Positions 25,701 to 35,917 of a stretch of DNA of 64,000 nt are shown one piece after another. The notes beneath the pieces are model-generated. The model was not told the DNA's origin and ran no database searches. It saw only the letters and a program-made list of their open reading frames with translations. Position 1 is the first letter of the stretch; every line of letters starts with the position of its first letter. Location: positions 372,001 to 436,000 of the forward strand of contig JAILWY010000011.1 in the NCBI GenBank assembly GCA_022113835.1, written 5' to 3'. A program made the position numbers and the translations under genes. This DNA is from Atopsyche davidsoni (taxonomy: Eukaryota; Arthropoda; Insecta; Trichoptera; Hydrobiosidae).

Positions 25701-25951
25701 AAAGCACTAATTTTATTAATAATGGCCACTGAAATCTCCTTACTTATCTATTTTTTTTTTTTTAATAGAATATGATGACATTCATTGGATCAAGGCCACG
25801 CACACGGGAAGTCCTCCAAAGACGTATGTATACAAATGAAATACAAAAATGGCTGGCTGACGCAGCAAGGGAGGAGCGCGATGGCCGAGAAGAGCCCCTA
25901 TTGGAGGCCCCCACGGAGGGCACAGAGAGTGGAGACCGGCGTCTCATCTAA
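13703..25951 (+). CDS. TPC1: Two-pore channel 1 (endolysosomal cation channel)
   Basis: Exons: 13703-13832, 19934-20082, 20268-20432, 20616-20741, 21409-21589, 21957-22089, 22305-22404, 22497-22677, 22789-23004, 23085-23204, 23486-23654, 24125-24295, 24440-24635, 25166-25271, 25351-25457, 25769-25951. Sum 2433 nt, 810 residues, against about 816 in human TPC1; every phase closes. The family-typical [17 protein letters not shown] opens the channel body. Domain I has the S4-like [13 protein letters not shown], the filter [13 protein letters not shown] and a linker with an EF-hand-like region. Domain II has the S4 [20 protein letters not shown], the glycosylation-prone NSTVEDF loop and the filter VVNNW. 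The tail has EEPLLE, a dileucine motif. It conducts Na+ or Ca2+ from lysosomes, with two six-helix repeats dimerising. Intron 1 is about 6.1 kb and holds a second first exon. Confidence 0.95.
14293..14313. repeat. (AT)n microsatellite
   Basis: A simple AT run of about 21 bp in TPC1 intron 1. The remainder of this intron (13833-18628) is AT-rich with short homopolymers and no other supported feature apart from the open segment at 16389-16454. Confidence 0.8.
18629..18710 (+). other. TPC1: Alternative first coding exon of TPC1
   Basis: ATG in good context (gacaatgcc) opens 27 codons plus one base, then a strong donor, GTAAGA. It encodes [20 protein letters not shown] and seven more residues. 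The phase (one extra base) is the same as that of exon 1 at 13703-13832, so either can join the exon at 19934. EKTPLL fits the [DE]xxxL[LI] sorting motif, and a comparable LL motif near the N-terminus of vertebrate TPC2 directs it to lysosomes. The upstream first exon lacks it. No acceptor is evident before the ATG, which supports a first exon with its own promoter. Confidence 0.6.
18990..19405. repeat. Decayed tandem repeat in TPC1 intron 1
   Basis: Three or more degenerate units share a pattern of atctgtcaaacagtgtttt followed by gaggttagaactnttg, at about 19005, 19225 and 19360. Spacing is irregular (about 215 and 135 bp). The origin is unknown. Confidence 0.35.
21285..21323. repeat. Perfect 16-bp hairpin in TPC1 intron 4
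   Basis: The arms AAATACTTTTGTGATT and AATCACAAAAGTATTT are separated by 7 nt. It lies about 85 bp before the acceptor of exon 5. It could be a chance palindrome or a remnant of a small transposon end. Confidence 0.5.
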
Positions 25952-27521
25952 CTGCACAGCTTATAATGCAGAGATTATATGAATTGATAATAATTTTAAT
26001 TTTAGATTTAAAATTGTATTCTTATGGCAACACTAGGAGATGACGGCTCTGCATGTGGCACTGCCTGTGGCGAGTAGAAGATTCTCTGTACATTCCGAAT
26101 AAGGCAAATCTGTGACAGACCAACGCCTAAGTTCTAAAAGACGGATTTAATTAAGCAGCGATTACTGAGCTTTTAAATACCTCGTACAAAATTAATAAAA
26201 TTTGATTTCTCTGATAATAGAGAATAGTGAGTTGAAAAAACTTATCCTGTGTTGTGTTACACACGATTAACTAATGAAATAATATCTACGTGACGTATTT
26301 TACACCTCAGTAGTGACCGCTTATTTAAATCGGTCTTTTAAAATTCGGGTGGAAAAAATGAGCTTATATCTATCTCCTTACTGATTGCATGTTAACCGAC
26401 TCGTTGGACATATTAGTGAAATGTTAGGGTGCAGCTTTAATTTTATTTTTCTGACCTGTAGAATCAGCTTGAAGTTTTTTTAATTAGTTTATACACGTAA
26501 GACAACCATGGCCTTTTAGATATTAAATTTTTAATTAAAGACAATGCGGAATTAAGTTGTGTTTAGCAGGCACTAGAGATGATAATTTTATGTTGTCATT
26601 AGCTGCTATATTATGCCACACTGGATTTGAAAATGCTATCAATCAAGTTCTGCAAGACTTATTATTTTGAACAGCGATTACCAAGCTCAATAGTCTCGTA
26701 GTCGACGACCGTGATATTAAAACAAATAAATACTCACTTATTATGTGTGATTTAACTGACAAAATTTAGATGTTGTAAATTCTTTTCAACTATTTTCAAC
26801 AGTTGCAGATCATTTGTTGACATATTTAAAAACCTGGTTATCACTGTTTAAATAAATTTTTCAGAACATGGATGTAGGAGATAAAATGGTTGTAAATGAC
26901 ATTTGTCTCAAGTGTTGCCAATAAATTAAGAATATGTGCATTGTTTGTGTATGATTGCGAAAAGTAATAGACAAAAATACGATGACATATTTGACAGTTC
27001 CATTTTAATAAATTTGCATTGCATTTATGTGTACATAATTAAAAAAAGATCACGTGTTAAATAGGCTTACTAAACTACTGTATATATTGCAAATTTATCA
27101 ATTTGCATGATGAATGATTTGGTATTTTGTGCATTGTTTAAATTGTAGTTAAATTTATAAAAATCTGGCAATTTTTTGTAATCTTGTATGATGTATGCCA
27201 AAGTTACGCGTAGGCCAGTATGGATAAGTCCTTACTACGGGAGGTTTAATACAAATTTAAGATAACGCCTTTTGTGTAAATAGTCAACGTAACAGATATT
27301 GAAAAGCCTTGAGTTAAGTAAAGGACCATTAAGCAATAACTAGTGCTTAAATTATACTATTATTGACTTAAAACCAATGACTTAATTTTAAACATTATTC
27401 ATATTTTAATCTAACTTTATTTATTTAGTAATTTTGAGTCGGAGTTTATATTGTCTAATTTGAATGACCAAGCAATTGATGAACGTATGGAATAAAGAAG
27501 ATTCAAAACAAAATCATTAGA
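25952..27521. other. TPC1 3' UTR and intergenic
   Basis: AT-rich sequence after the TPC1 stop codon, with several AATAAA signals, for example near 26920. I see no further gene. Confidence 0.5.
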
Positions 27522-27813
27522 TAGACAGTTATCCATGTCTATTACGGATAAGTCAATCAGATGCGTATTTATTACCCATTACGGGCTTATTATATTTACT
27601 AATATGATTAGGCACATTAGTTCATATATAGAAGATGATTTAAAGAAACTCTCAGAAAAATAGGTAGAAAAAAGGTTCGTACACCGGCCATGTAAACCAG
27701 GAGATGTGGGTTCAAATCCCACACAAATCACGATGATATTTTTCTGAGAGTTTCTTTAAATCATCTTCTATATATGAACTAATGTGCCTAATCATATTAG
27801 TAGACAGTTATCC
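27522..27813. mobile_element. Fold-back element with tRNA-like core
   Basis: A 13-bp direct repeat, TAGACAGTTATCC, at 27522-27534 and 27801-27813 flanks the element as a target duplication. Inside, 27599-27662 and 27737-27800 are perfect inverted repeats of 64 nt. The 74-nt loop carries a tRNA 3'-half-like segment with a B box (GGGTTCAAATCCC) and matching T-stem. Long variable target duplications fit retroposition (SINE-like), while the arms fit a fold-back transposon. The inner part of the arm resembles 28893-28943 of the related element downstream. Confidence 0.75.
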
Positions 27814-28808
27814 GGCATTACCAGTTTGACAGTTCCACTGGAAAAACTAAATGTTATTTATTATTTTATTTTATATACAATTGCTGTAATTGTCGATATA
27901 TTGTATAAAATCAGGTGGCCATTATTTATTGGTTTTTAAAATACTCATTTCGATTTAGTTTTTGTCTATTTTGTATATTTTAAACACGAAACAATTTAGC
28001 AAATGTTAGACAATTCCGCATATATTATATATGTACCAGATTATGTATTTTATTTATAAAGGACACAGATATGAATGTATTTAGATTTCGAATTAAAGGA
28101 ATCTTTCATTTATTTTAAGAGATTATATTTTTATTGAAGCTTGTTTTGTGTTACGTACTGTGAAATATTTTGCTTAGGTAATAATGTAGTGTAACTAATA
28201 GATAAGAAAGTATTATTAGATAATGTCAAAGGTTTATAGCTAGCTAATATATTATACCTAATGTTACAATCAAATTTCTTCTATAAAATTATTTTACATT
28301 TGAATACAAAATGTTTCTTATAGATTTGGAGATGTGATTTTGATTTGGATGTGTTGTATTTAGACATGGTAATGAATTATTTTTTAATTAGTGTATTTTA
28401 TTTTATACAATAAAAAATTATAGCTAGTCAGGGTTACTTTTAACAGTTCTGTAAAAAAACAAGTTTTTTTTCTTCTTTTTGAATTGATGTTTTAAGTCCA
28501 AGTGTTATAAATATAAATGTTTGCTAAACGCTCCCATGGTTTGTCATATCATAATAATGGCAATTTATTTATAAGTTGATCAAATTATTACTTAGCTATT
28601 TGATAAAAACTTCATTTATTTATGATCTGCAGCATGTGAAAATACAATAGTAAGTTCATCGCTTTGTAAATGACTTGTTGGTTGAGTGGTTGGGACGTGG
28701 AACGTCCGCCAGGAAAGTTGAAATATTTTTTTTGAAAACTCTACTTGTCTATTTTGTGAATTGAATGTCAATCAAGTGCGTTTTTATTTACCTATACAGA
28801 TATATTAA
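27814..28808. other. Intergenic
   Basis: AT-rich, no gene. At about 28677-28715 there is a short tRNA-like string (ttggttgagtggttgggacg) with an A-box look, probably another SINE head fragment. Confidence 0.4.
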
Positions 28809-29071
28809 TATGATTAGGCACATTTTTAAACCTGTTTTTTTAAACTTTAGTTAAAAAGTCCAGTGCTTGCAAATCACAAAATATTGATTGGGCTGGGCAC
28901 ATTGGTTCATATGTAGATTATGATTGTTAAAAATTCTCGCTAAGTTGTAGTGGCTCGTTAGCATAATTGGATAAATGTGCCCGCCATGTAAGCTTGGGGA
29001 TGTGAGTTCGAATCTCACACAAGTCACAAGCTTAATCATTTTCAATGTGTGAAAAAATGTGCCTAATCATA
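28809..29071. mobile_element. Related element with full tRNA-like core
   Basis: The ends are an 18-nt perfect inverted repeat, TATGATTAGGCACATTTT, at 28809-28826 and 29054-29071. They share TATGATTAGGCACAT with the fold-back element at 27.6 kb. The centre, 28950-29027, is tRNA-like. It has an A box (TTAGCATAATTGG), a B box (GAGTTCGAATC), a perfect 5-bp T stem and an acceptor stem with six of seven pairs. The anticodon arm does not pair well. It is a pol III-promoter unit rather than a functional tRNA. Sequence similarity to the other element also extends about 65 bp upstream of the left repeat. Confidence 0.65.
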
Positions 29072-29762
29072 GTCCTTTTTTTTGGCTTGACTTGCTGACC
29101 AGGTGGTGTAAAAAGTTTTTTCAATTCTTTTAAAGTAAGTAATAGGGTAAACTGAGAACATACTCTCGTTATTCACCAGTCCTAACCACTAAAATGAAGG
29201 CCAACTGTCTCCAAATAGTCAGATGTTTTTTTGTATTTTACTCGTTAGTGATCATGTGACCAGTGATAAGCAGTAAACACCAAAGGCTACACTGGCTCTC
29301 GCTAAGTGCATTGGTTTTGTGTGCGCATGTTATTCTATCCAATCAAAATGTATGTTAGGTTTAAGCCGTGTGAACATTGCTGTGATTGTGATACACACTG
29401 GCAAAATTATTTCAAAATGAAAACCTACGAGCGGAACTGACAATTTGTAAAAGTGGATTCTAAATATCTAAACTCAAAATTTATATCAATTATCGAGTCG
29501 TCGACTGTGTAAAATGATATAAATGTAATACTTGGCATGAAAAAGATAGCAGGGTTGCGCGATTTTAAGTATATATTCGATTTTTATAAACTTTCTCATC
29601 TGTCACCTGTCTGTCTGCCTGTAGTCAGAGAACTCGTACGGCTTGTCCAATCCCCTCGTGAAAAGTTTAGTTTTACATTACATCAACATATCAATGAGAG
29701 CGAAAGCTCCATCAGTGTCGTCAAGTCTTGTCATTCTTAATCTGCCATCCTACCTTGACCTG
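29072..29762. other. Intergenic
   Basis: No supported gene; the short open frames here show no family features. Confidence 0.4.
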
Positions 29763-30071
29763 TTAACCGAGCGGGACGTATAAATACGTCCAACGTAAAC
29801 ATATTGGGTACGGGTAGGACGTATGAATACGTCCTTGAAATATATGTTGCGCTCCGAAAATAAATATGCGTAGATGAATCTCTTTTATAATGGAAAGGGA
29901 ATTTATCTTGGAAACAATATATATCTATAAAAAGAGCTAGATTTGGAATGAAGTTGTTTATTTGAGTGAAAGCCAATCTGGATATGTACAAAATAGTCTG
30001 TCGACACGTCTTAGTGAAAGAGTATGCGCCTGTTGTATGTTGCGTAATTAAAAAGGGAACTCCCCAGTTAA
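29763..30071. mobile_element. Second TTAA MITE (piggyBac-type)
   Basis: TTAA at 29763-29766 and 30068-30071 flank a roughly 301-bp insert. The ends are imperfect inverted repeats (CCGAGCGGG against CTGGGGAG). The flanks read cctg and cagg, so the original target was probably the palindrome CCTGTTAACAGG. Alternatively the element is 8 bp longer at each end, with CCTGTTAAC as its terminal repeat and TTGA/TTAA as a decayed target. Two palindromes sit near the left end (GGACGTATAAATACGTCC and GGACGTATGAATACGTCC), the same layout as the MITE at 2787-3465. Confidence 0.7.
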
Positions 30072-31959
30072 CAGGTTAAGAGCAATACGTGAGTATTTGG
30101 CTACTACGAGTTTCGAATGAAGTCTCTAGATATCATCTGGTGATGAAAGAATCATTTCCTTCATTTTTTGGTTTAGGATAGAACACGTATTTATTTATTT
30201 TGTAGTTAATTTGATTATTCAATACGCCTGACGCGGGGTTCTGTTGGATTATTTATTTCTAAAATTTACCATTAATTCTTCTATTTGGATAAACTAATAT
30301 TGCGTATTTATTTATTAGAATAACTTTGAAATATTATCAACTAATAAATATTGTATATCATGAACGATATGCAATATTTATTAGAATAAACAAAACTGCA
30401 ACCATTAACCATAATTTGGAATTTATTCTGCACTCAGATCTGCTCTCCTTGGTGGTATTAATCTTTGGGACTTTTTTAAATGTAGTATTTAGCAAATTTA
30501 ACTTATTTTCAAAAAATAAAGCTTGGTTGACATCGATTGACAATGATTTTAGATGAAACTAAATTTATTGTGCCTGTCACTATATCTTTTATTATTTTAT
30601 ATATTTTCTGTCAAAATCGTTACTTATACCATATCATACCAACAACTGGTAGACTTAAAAATATTAGTATTGTATACTGTTTGATAATTTTATATATATT
30701 TTTATTATGTAACCAAACACTTTATTGCTTATTTTCTACTGATATTAATATCAAATCTGACATTTCAGGAACTCACATGTGATATTTTTCATAAAATTTA
30801 TATAAACCTTCAATGTATATATTTTTTCCAATTATGCTTATAAAAAAACAATATTCAATTTAAAATCATAGAGAAGATTAAAAGCCAAATTAACTCAAAA
30901 ACTTTGACTGGTGCTCAAAAAAGAGTGGAATCCGTTTGTCTAATCTTTGCATTTCCTCAAAAACAAGGAAACCTGCCCTCTCAACAAACTCGTATCCATA
31001 AAGACTATACCTGGCCTCTTATGATGTGTTAAGTGTCCCTAAACTATGTGTGACAATTATTAGTAGTTTACTAAATATATTAAGTTTTGCCAGCTTTCAT
31101 TATTTCTCTGAAGTTATGGCTTTTTTTCACTTCTTGAAAATGGCGATATTCATCCAAGAAAATACACATTTACTCATTTAATCACATGTGAGGTTTCTAA
31201 AGTGATCAATCAAATTTACTTGAAAGTCTAACAAATAAATAACTTCTCGAGAAAGTTTTCTCGTAAAAGGTTTTTTGATACCGTAGTTGTGTCGTCGAGT
31301 TAGTATAATGAAGTAGGTGATATTGTTGTATATTTTTAAAGCTTGTTCTTGAACAGAATTGTCAGCCAAATGTGATTAACAGATGATATAGATTAACAGT
31401 AACTGTCTAGACCACAAGCGAAATTAATAAACCTAATTTAAAACAATACCTAAGACTATTACTTATAATTTTATTCAATAACATTTGATACATATGTTAA
31501 AATACCAAATTCATCAAATATCGATTATTCATTCTACTTTTAAAAATAAATCAATATATCAAATGCATTTTCCCATATCCAAATTAAGTATAAATAACAT
31601 AATATCATTAAATATAATAAAACGATCTTGTTTTTCAATTCAGTTAAAATTATAAAAGTTCTCCAGGTTCCAAGGGGATGTAAGAAAATACTCTGATGCA
31701 GTTTTACTGTAACTTCCCTGTATACCATCTTCTCCGAATGCTCCCTACTTCTTGCGTCCCTTCTTGTTGCCTCCTAGTCTTACAGAGTAGTGAGGTAAAA
31801 AATTTTCAAAGCTTGGATGTCTTCCGCTTGCGGAATAAAAATACATTTTTTTTAAAAAGCATATGCATGTTTTGCACTGTTAGGAAACAGGCATTACATA
31901 TATAGAAGTAACTATTATAACTATGGATCAGTTGATGATATGTTTTCAATAATACTAGT
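30072..31959. other. Intergenic and mevalonate kinase 3' region
   Basis: AT-rich. Complement AATAAA signals near 31468 could end the mevalonate kinase mRNA. At 31740-31800 there is a short GC-richer block that recurs in related form at 32905-32960. No gene is supported. Confidence 0.4.
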
Positions 31960-34900
31960 CTAATCATTTTCTTCAATGGTGACGCCTTTGCCTCCCAACT
32001 TTGTTATCTGAGCTCCAAAACCTTCATCAGTCAAGGACTTCATCAACTCTTCAACCTTGGACTCATCTGCGTTTGGAGGGAGAAGGACAATGGCAAACCT
32101 GAAATTAAGGTATTATTTACTAACAAGAACCAATGATTTTTATCAATTTATTTATTATAAACCTGCATTTTTCACCAATACAATACAGATTGTGTTTGCA
32201 ACATTTATTATAGGTAATTGATCATTTAATGTGTGAATCTATTAACTGAGCTTGTATAAGTAAAAATGCATATCAATGTACAAAAAAAAGCTTTAGCATC
32301 AAGAGAACGAGTAGATGTATCATTAGCCTTAAAATGTGAATGAAAAGATAAAATCACCAATGTGGAAATGACAATGATGAGGAAGTCTTACCCTCCACCG
32401 CCTGCGCCGGTCAGCTTGGAACTGAATCCACATTCTGCAGAGAGAGTTTGAATCCTCTCAAGGGACGGGTGCGACACATCCAAGGTCACCAGCAAAATAT
32501 GATTAGCGCCAAATAAACCCTGTTGAATTAAAAATCAAGTAAATGTATACCAGTATAAGGCTGGTAGCATGACAATATCAGGTAATTACATAATATTTTT
32601 TTATTGATATGCTAAGCCAAAGAGCTAAGAGATTACTAATATTTGTAAAAATCATAAAATACCAAAGCATGTGCACCCTAAGTCGTAAACAACTAAATGT
32701 ATCATGACTGGCTGGTTAAATTTGTAACGATTCATATTTAAACAATTAACGGGAAAAGAAATCTAGAAAATAATAATCATTTTTGTTTTTGAGCAAAAGT
32801 ATGTAAACTTTTTCTGATGCGATTTTTGTGATTTTCCTATGGAGAACAAAGCAAATGCCGAAAAAGTACCAAGCCAGAGCCACGATTAGCCCTGAACGCT
32901 TTCTACCGCTTGCCTTTCTGCCTCTTCCCTTGCGATCTCCTATTCTTACAGAGTGGTGTGGTATCTTCTTGTTCTCAAATTATTGAATCATTAATCATTG
33001 AAACTATAAATTAAAAACAAACTTACACCCAACTTTGGAAAGTCTATTGTGTGCGAGTCATCAGGATTATTCCCTGAGTTGACTAATACCTGGAATTATT
33101 TAAATAATTTTTTATACAATAAATAAAGGATAATATATTATCAAGTAACAGGGCAGCAGAGAGTGAAAAGATTAAGTCATTGAACCTCGATAATCAGGAA
33201 TGTGAGTTCAATTTTGTTGTGAATTAAGATATTCTTACCTCGAGTGCCGTTGTTGCAATATTATCACAGAGATTCAGCAACGGGTCAACAAAACCTGGAT
33301 TATTCTTCTGGAAGCTGGCAACTTTCTGCACCATGGTTTTGGTCTGGCGACTGACTTTAGAGTCCACCAGGATCACCCTCAGTTCTGTGTTTAATTTGTG
33401 AGTTTTCAGCGAGTGACCCTTTTTAAACTCGATCAGTGAGCCGTATGTACAAGTAGCGTTATCGATTCCTGTAAATAATTTATCATCATTAAACTTTTAA
33501 ATATAAATTACAAAATACTAAATGTTATACTGATGAAAAACGAGAATACTATATCAATGCTTTATATGTTTATAATGTTGTTGTCTGATTGATCAGAATA
33601 TTTCTTATTAGATCAGAGTAAGTTGAGATTATCCTTTTATTATATTAGATAGATAAGATTATATTAGCAGTGATAAAACGATATTTCTATAAATTTTTGA
33701 AACAAATACTTTGAAAACCGGACTGTAATGAAACCAGTTATTTAAAAAATATATGTTTACCTTTTTTATTATTTGATATATACTCCGATGGCAAAGACAC
33801 TCATTATAAAGAATAAAGAATACATTTGTATTTTTTGACAAATACTTCGGTGTGCATATTGTAAAAGATATATTTGAGATACATTGTTAAGTTTTGAAAA
33901 AGTATTACAATCTTAATAAATAAATTGTGCCTTATGTTATTTACGGGAGAGCAGATAGCAAAACTTATTTGAACAACGAGTTGTGTTGTTTCCCTGTATT
34001 ATACGACTTAGTTTTGAGAATTTTATCATGTTTTATAGTCAAATTATAGCTCCAATACTAGAAATTGTGCAAAACATAAATTTGTAATAAAAAATAATTC
34101 ACTTTCTCTTTTTGTTTCATTACCTTATACTTAAATATACAAATATTTTTTATAGTTTTGTAATCAATACTAAATAATTTTATATTCAATAACAAATTAA
34201 TTGGGAGTTGGTGAACAAAAATATATAATTTTAGAGTCAAAGGGTTAAAGAGTTAATATAATATAAACTACCTGATGGACTTCCATGGGCAATCCTTTCA
34301 GCACAAAAACCCCATTGGGAAATAATTCTTTTTTCTGGTTGTTCAAAATATTTAAGATTATTTCCCTCTATGTCAATTTTTAAACGTAGATATTGTATAA
34401 ATACTGCAGCCAAAGAGACGGCAAAAGAAGCAGAGCTTCCAGTCCCAGCGCCGATGGTCAACTCAGAGACAACACTCAAAACAATGGTGTCCTTCATTTC
34501 AGTCTTTTGAGTTATACCACAAAACAAATACAAAATCATAACCAACGCCTGTGTTTGCACTTCAGTCAAAACTGCGCTGCCTACAGTTTTGAAATCTTCC
34601 ACCAACGATGAGATTTTCTCCAAGTATTTGTCATGGTCTATCAGTTCAGGCGTGCGCCAGTCAAGTTCTCCCTCGCCCATTAAAGGGATATTCGCAAATG
34701 TTGATTTTAATAAAACCAGATCAAACGAAATGTCCCTCAATTGGATGTTTGTCAAATGTAACTTCAGGAGTGGGTTGCCTTCTGCTTTCTCTTCCTGTTA
34801 AAGAAGAAAAAGTTTCACTCACTTTCAAACCTTCGATATATGGAGTACGTATAATTTTTTCAGATGAATATGGAAAAAGATTAAAAGCTTGTATGTTATT

Positions 34901-35393
34901 GAAATCTCCGACTGAATTTAGGGATTTGTGTCTCAAGATGGGTGGAGTCCACAGGCTTGTTTCAAGGATACTTTAAAATTTCAATTACGTAACTAGACTT
35001 GACAGAAGAACAGAAGTGTAGACTTTGATACTTTCACAAAGAGTAAGACCACAAGCTTTCTCATCAAAACCCTTTAAAATATTTTACTCTGTAAAATGAC
35101 AGCTCCTGAGATCTGAAAGATGGAAGGAAAATGTCCCTAGAAATATATGTCCGAGATAGTGTCAATTTTGAAATAACATATTGATGCTAGAGAGGAGTTG
35201 ACTGTTGTTTTTATTTGTCATTATCGTGCTTAATTTATCTTTAGTTTCTCACCTGTATGGTTGCCCGACACCTCATACCGAGGCTGGCGGCAACTGCAGT
35301 CTTGCCAAAGACCACAGCGTGTTCACCGTGCAATATCACTTTACCCGGAGCAGACACACTGCACTTTAAATATTTATTACTTCCAATACTCAT
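31960..35393 (-). CDS. MVK: Mevalonate kinase
   Basis: Six exons in order: 35393-35253, 34794-34272, 33468-33239, 33089-33027, 32519-32392, 32098-31960. Sum 1224 nt, 407 residues (human 396); all phases close. It phosphorylates mevalonate with ATP in the isoprenoid (juvenile hormone, dolichol, ubiquinone) pathway in the cytosol. GHMP kinase signatures are present: [14 protein letters not shown] near the N-terminus with the ATP-site Lys, the phosphate loop [13 protein letters not shown] (the usual Leu after Gly is Thr), [16 protein letters not shown] with the catalytic Glu and Asp, and the C-terminal KLTGAGGGG loop. The start is the first ATG of the family N-terminus. Dolichol links it loosely to its neighbour ALG6. 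Confidence 0.95.
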
Positions 35394-35917
35394 TCTGGCA
35401 GAGGTTCTTCACTTGAAAACAAAAATATTGTTCAGAAATTATTATGCCGATAACCACAAGAGAACTCCCAGTATTTCAAGAAAAGGAAGAAAAAGAAACC
35501 AAACCACTTCACATAAATAATGTTTTATTAAAATTAAATGAACATAAAATAATACGATGGTGAATATTGAATACTTGATTCACCCGTATTTTTTACTGAT
35601 ACAGGTTTATTGTTTATTGTGTTTACAGTATGTTTTTATTAATCGATTAAAACAATAAATTCAGCATTTTTACTTTAATAAAGTAAAGAATAATTGAGAG
35701 TCACAGCTAGAAACGAAGCACTTCAGTTTCACACTTGCATAAAATAATTCAAATTCTCTCTGTTACAGTCACAGTGATCGCCAGGTAATATTTCTCGCAA
35801 CATTTCACAAGTGAATCGATTACCTAAACACATACAAAATAAACCTGTACAGGTTAAAAATGCAAATCATTTAAATAATATTGTTAATGGAGATGAAATT
35901 TAATATTTTAAGACAAG
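35394..35917. other. Intergenic between MVK and BOLA2
   Basis: About 520 bp separate the BOLA2 stop from the MVK start, both on the minus strand. It probably holds the BOLA2 3' UTR and the MVK promoter. No other feature was seen. Confidence 0.5.

Noticed and set aside
28950..29027. Functional tRNA gene
   Set aside because: A box, B box and T stem are good, but the anticodon stem does not pair and the unit sits between transposon-like inverted repeats.
28851..29045. Minus-strand ORF of 64 codons
   Set aside because: It runs antisense through the tRNA-like core and terminal repeat of the mobile element.
30326..30782. Two overlapping ORFs with hydrophobic stretches
   Set aside because: AT-rich composition readily gives such frames; no family motif, splice context or conservation is visible.
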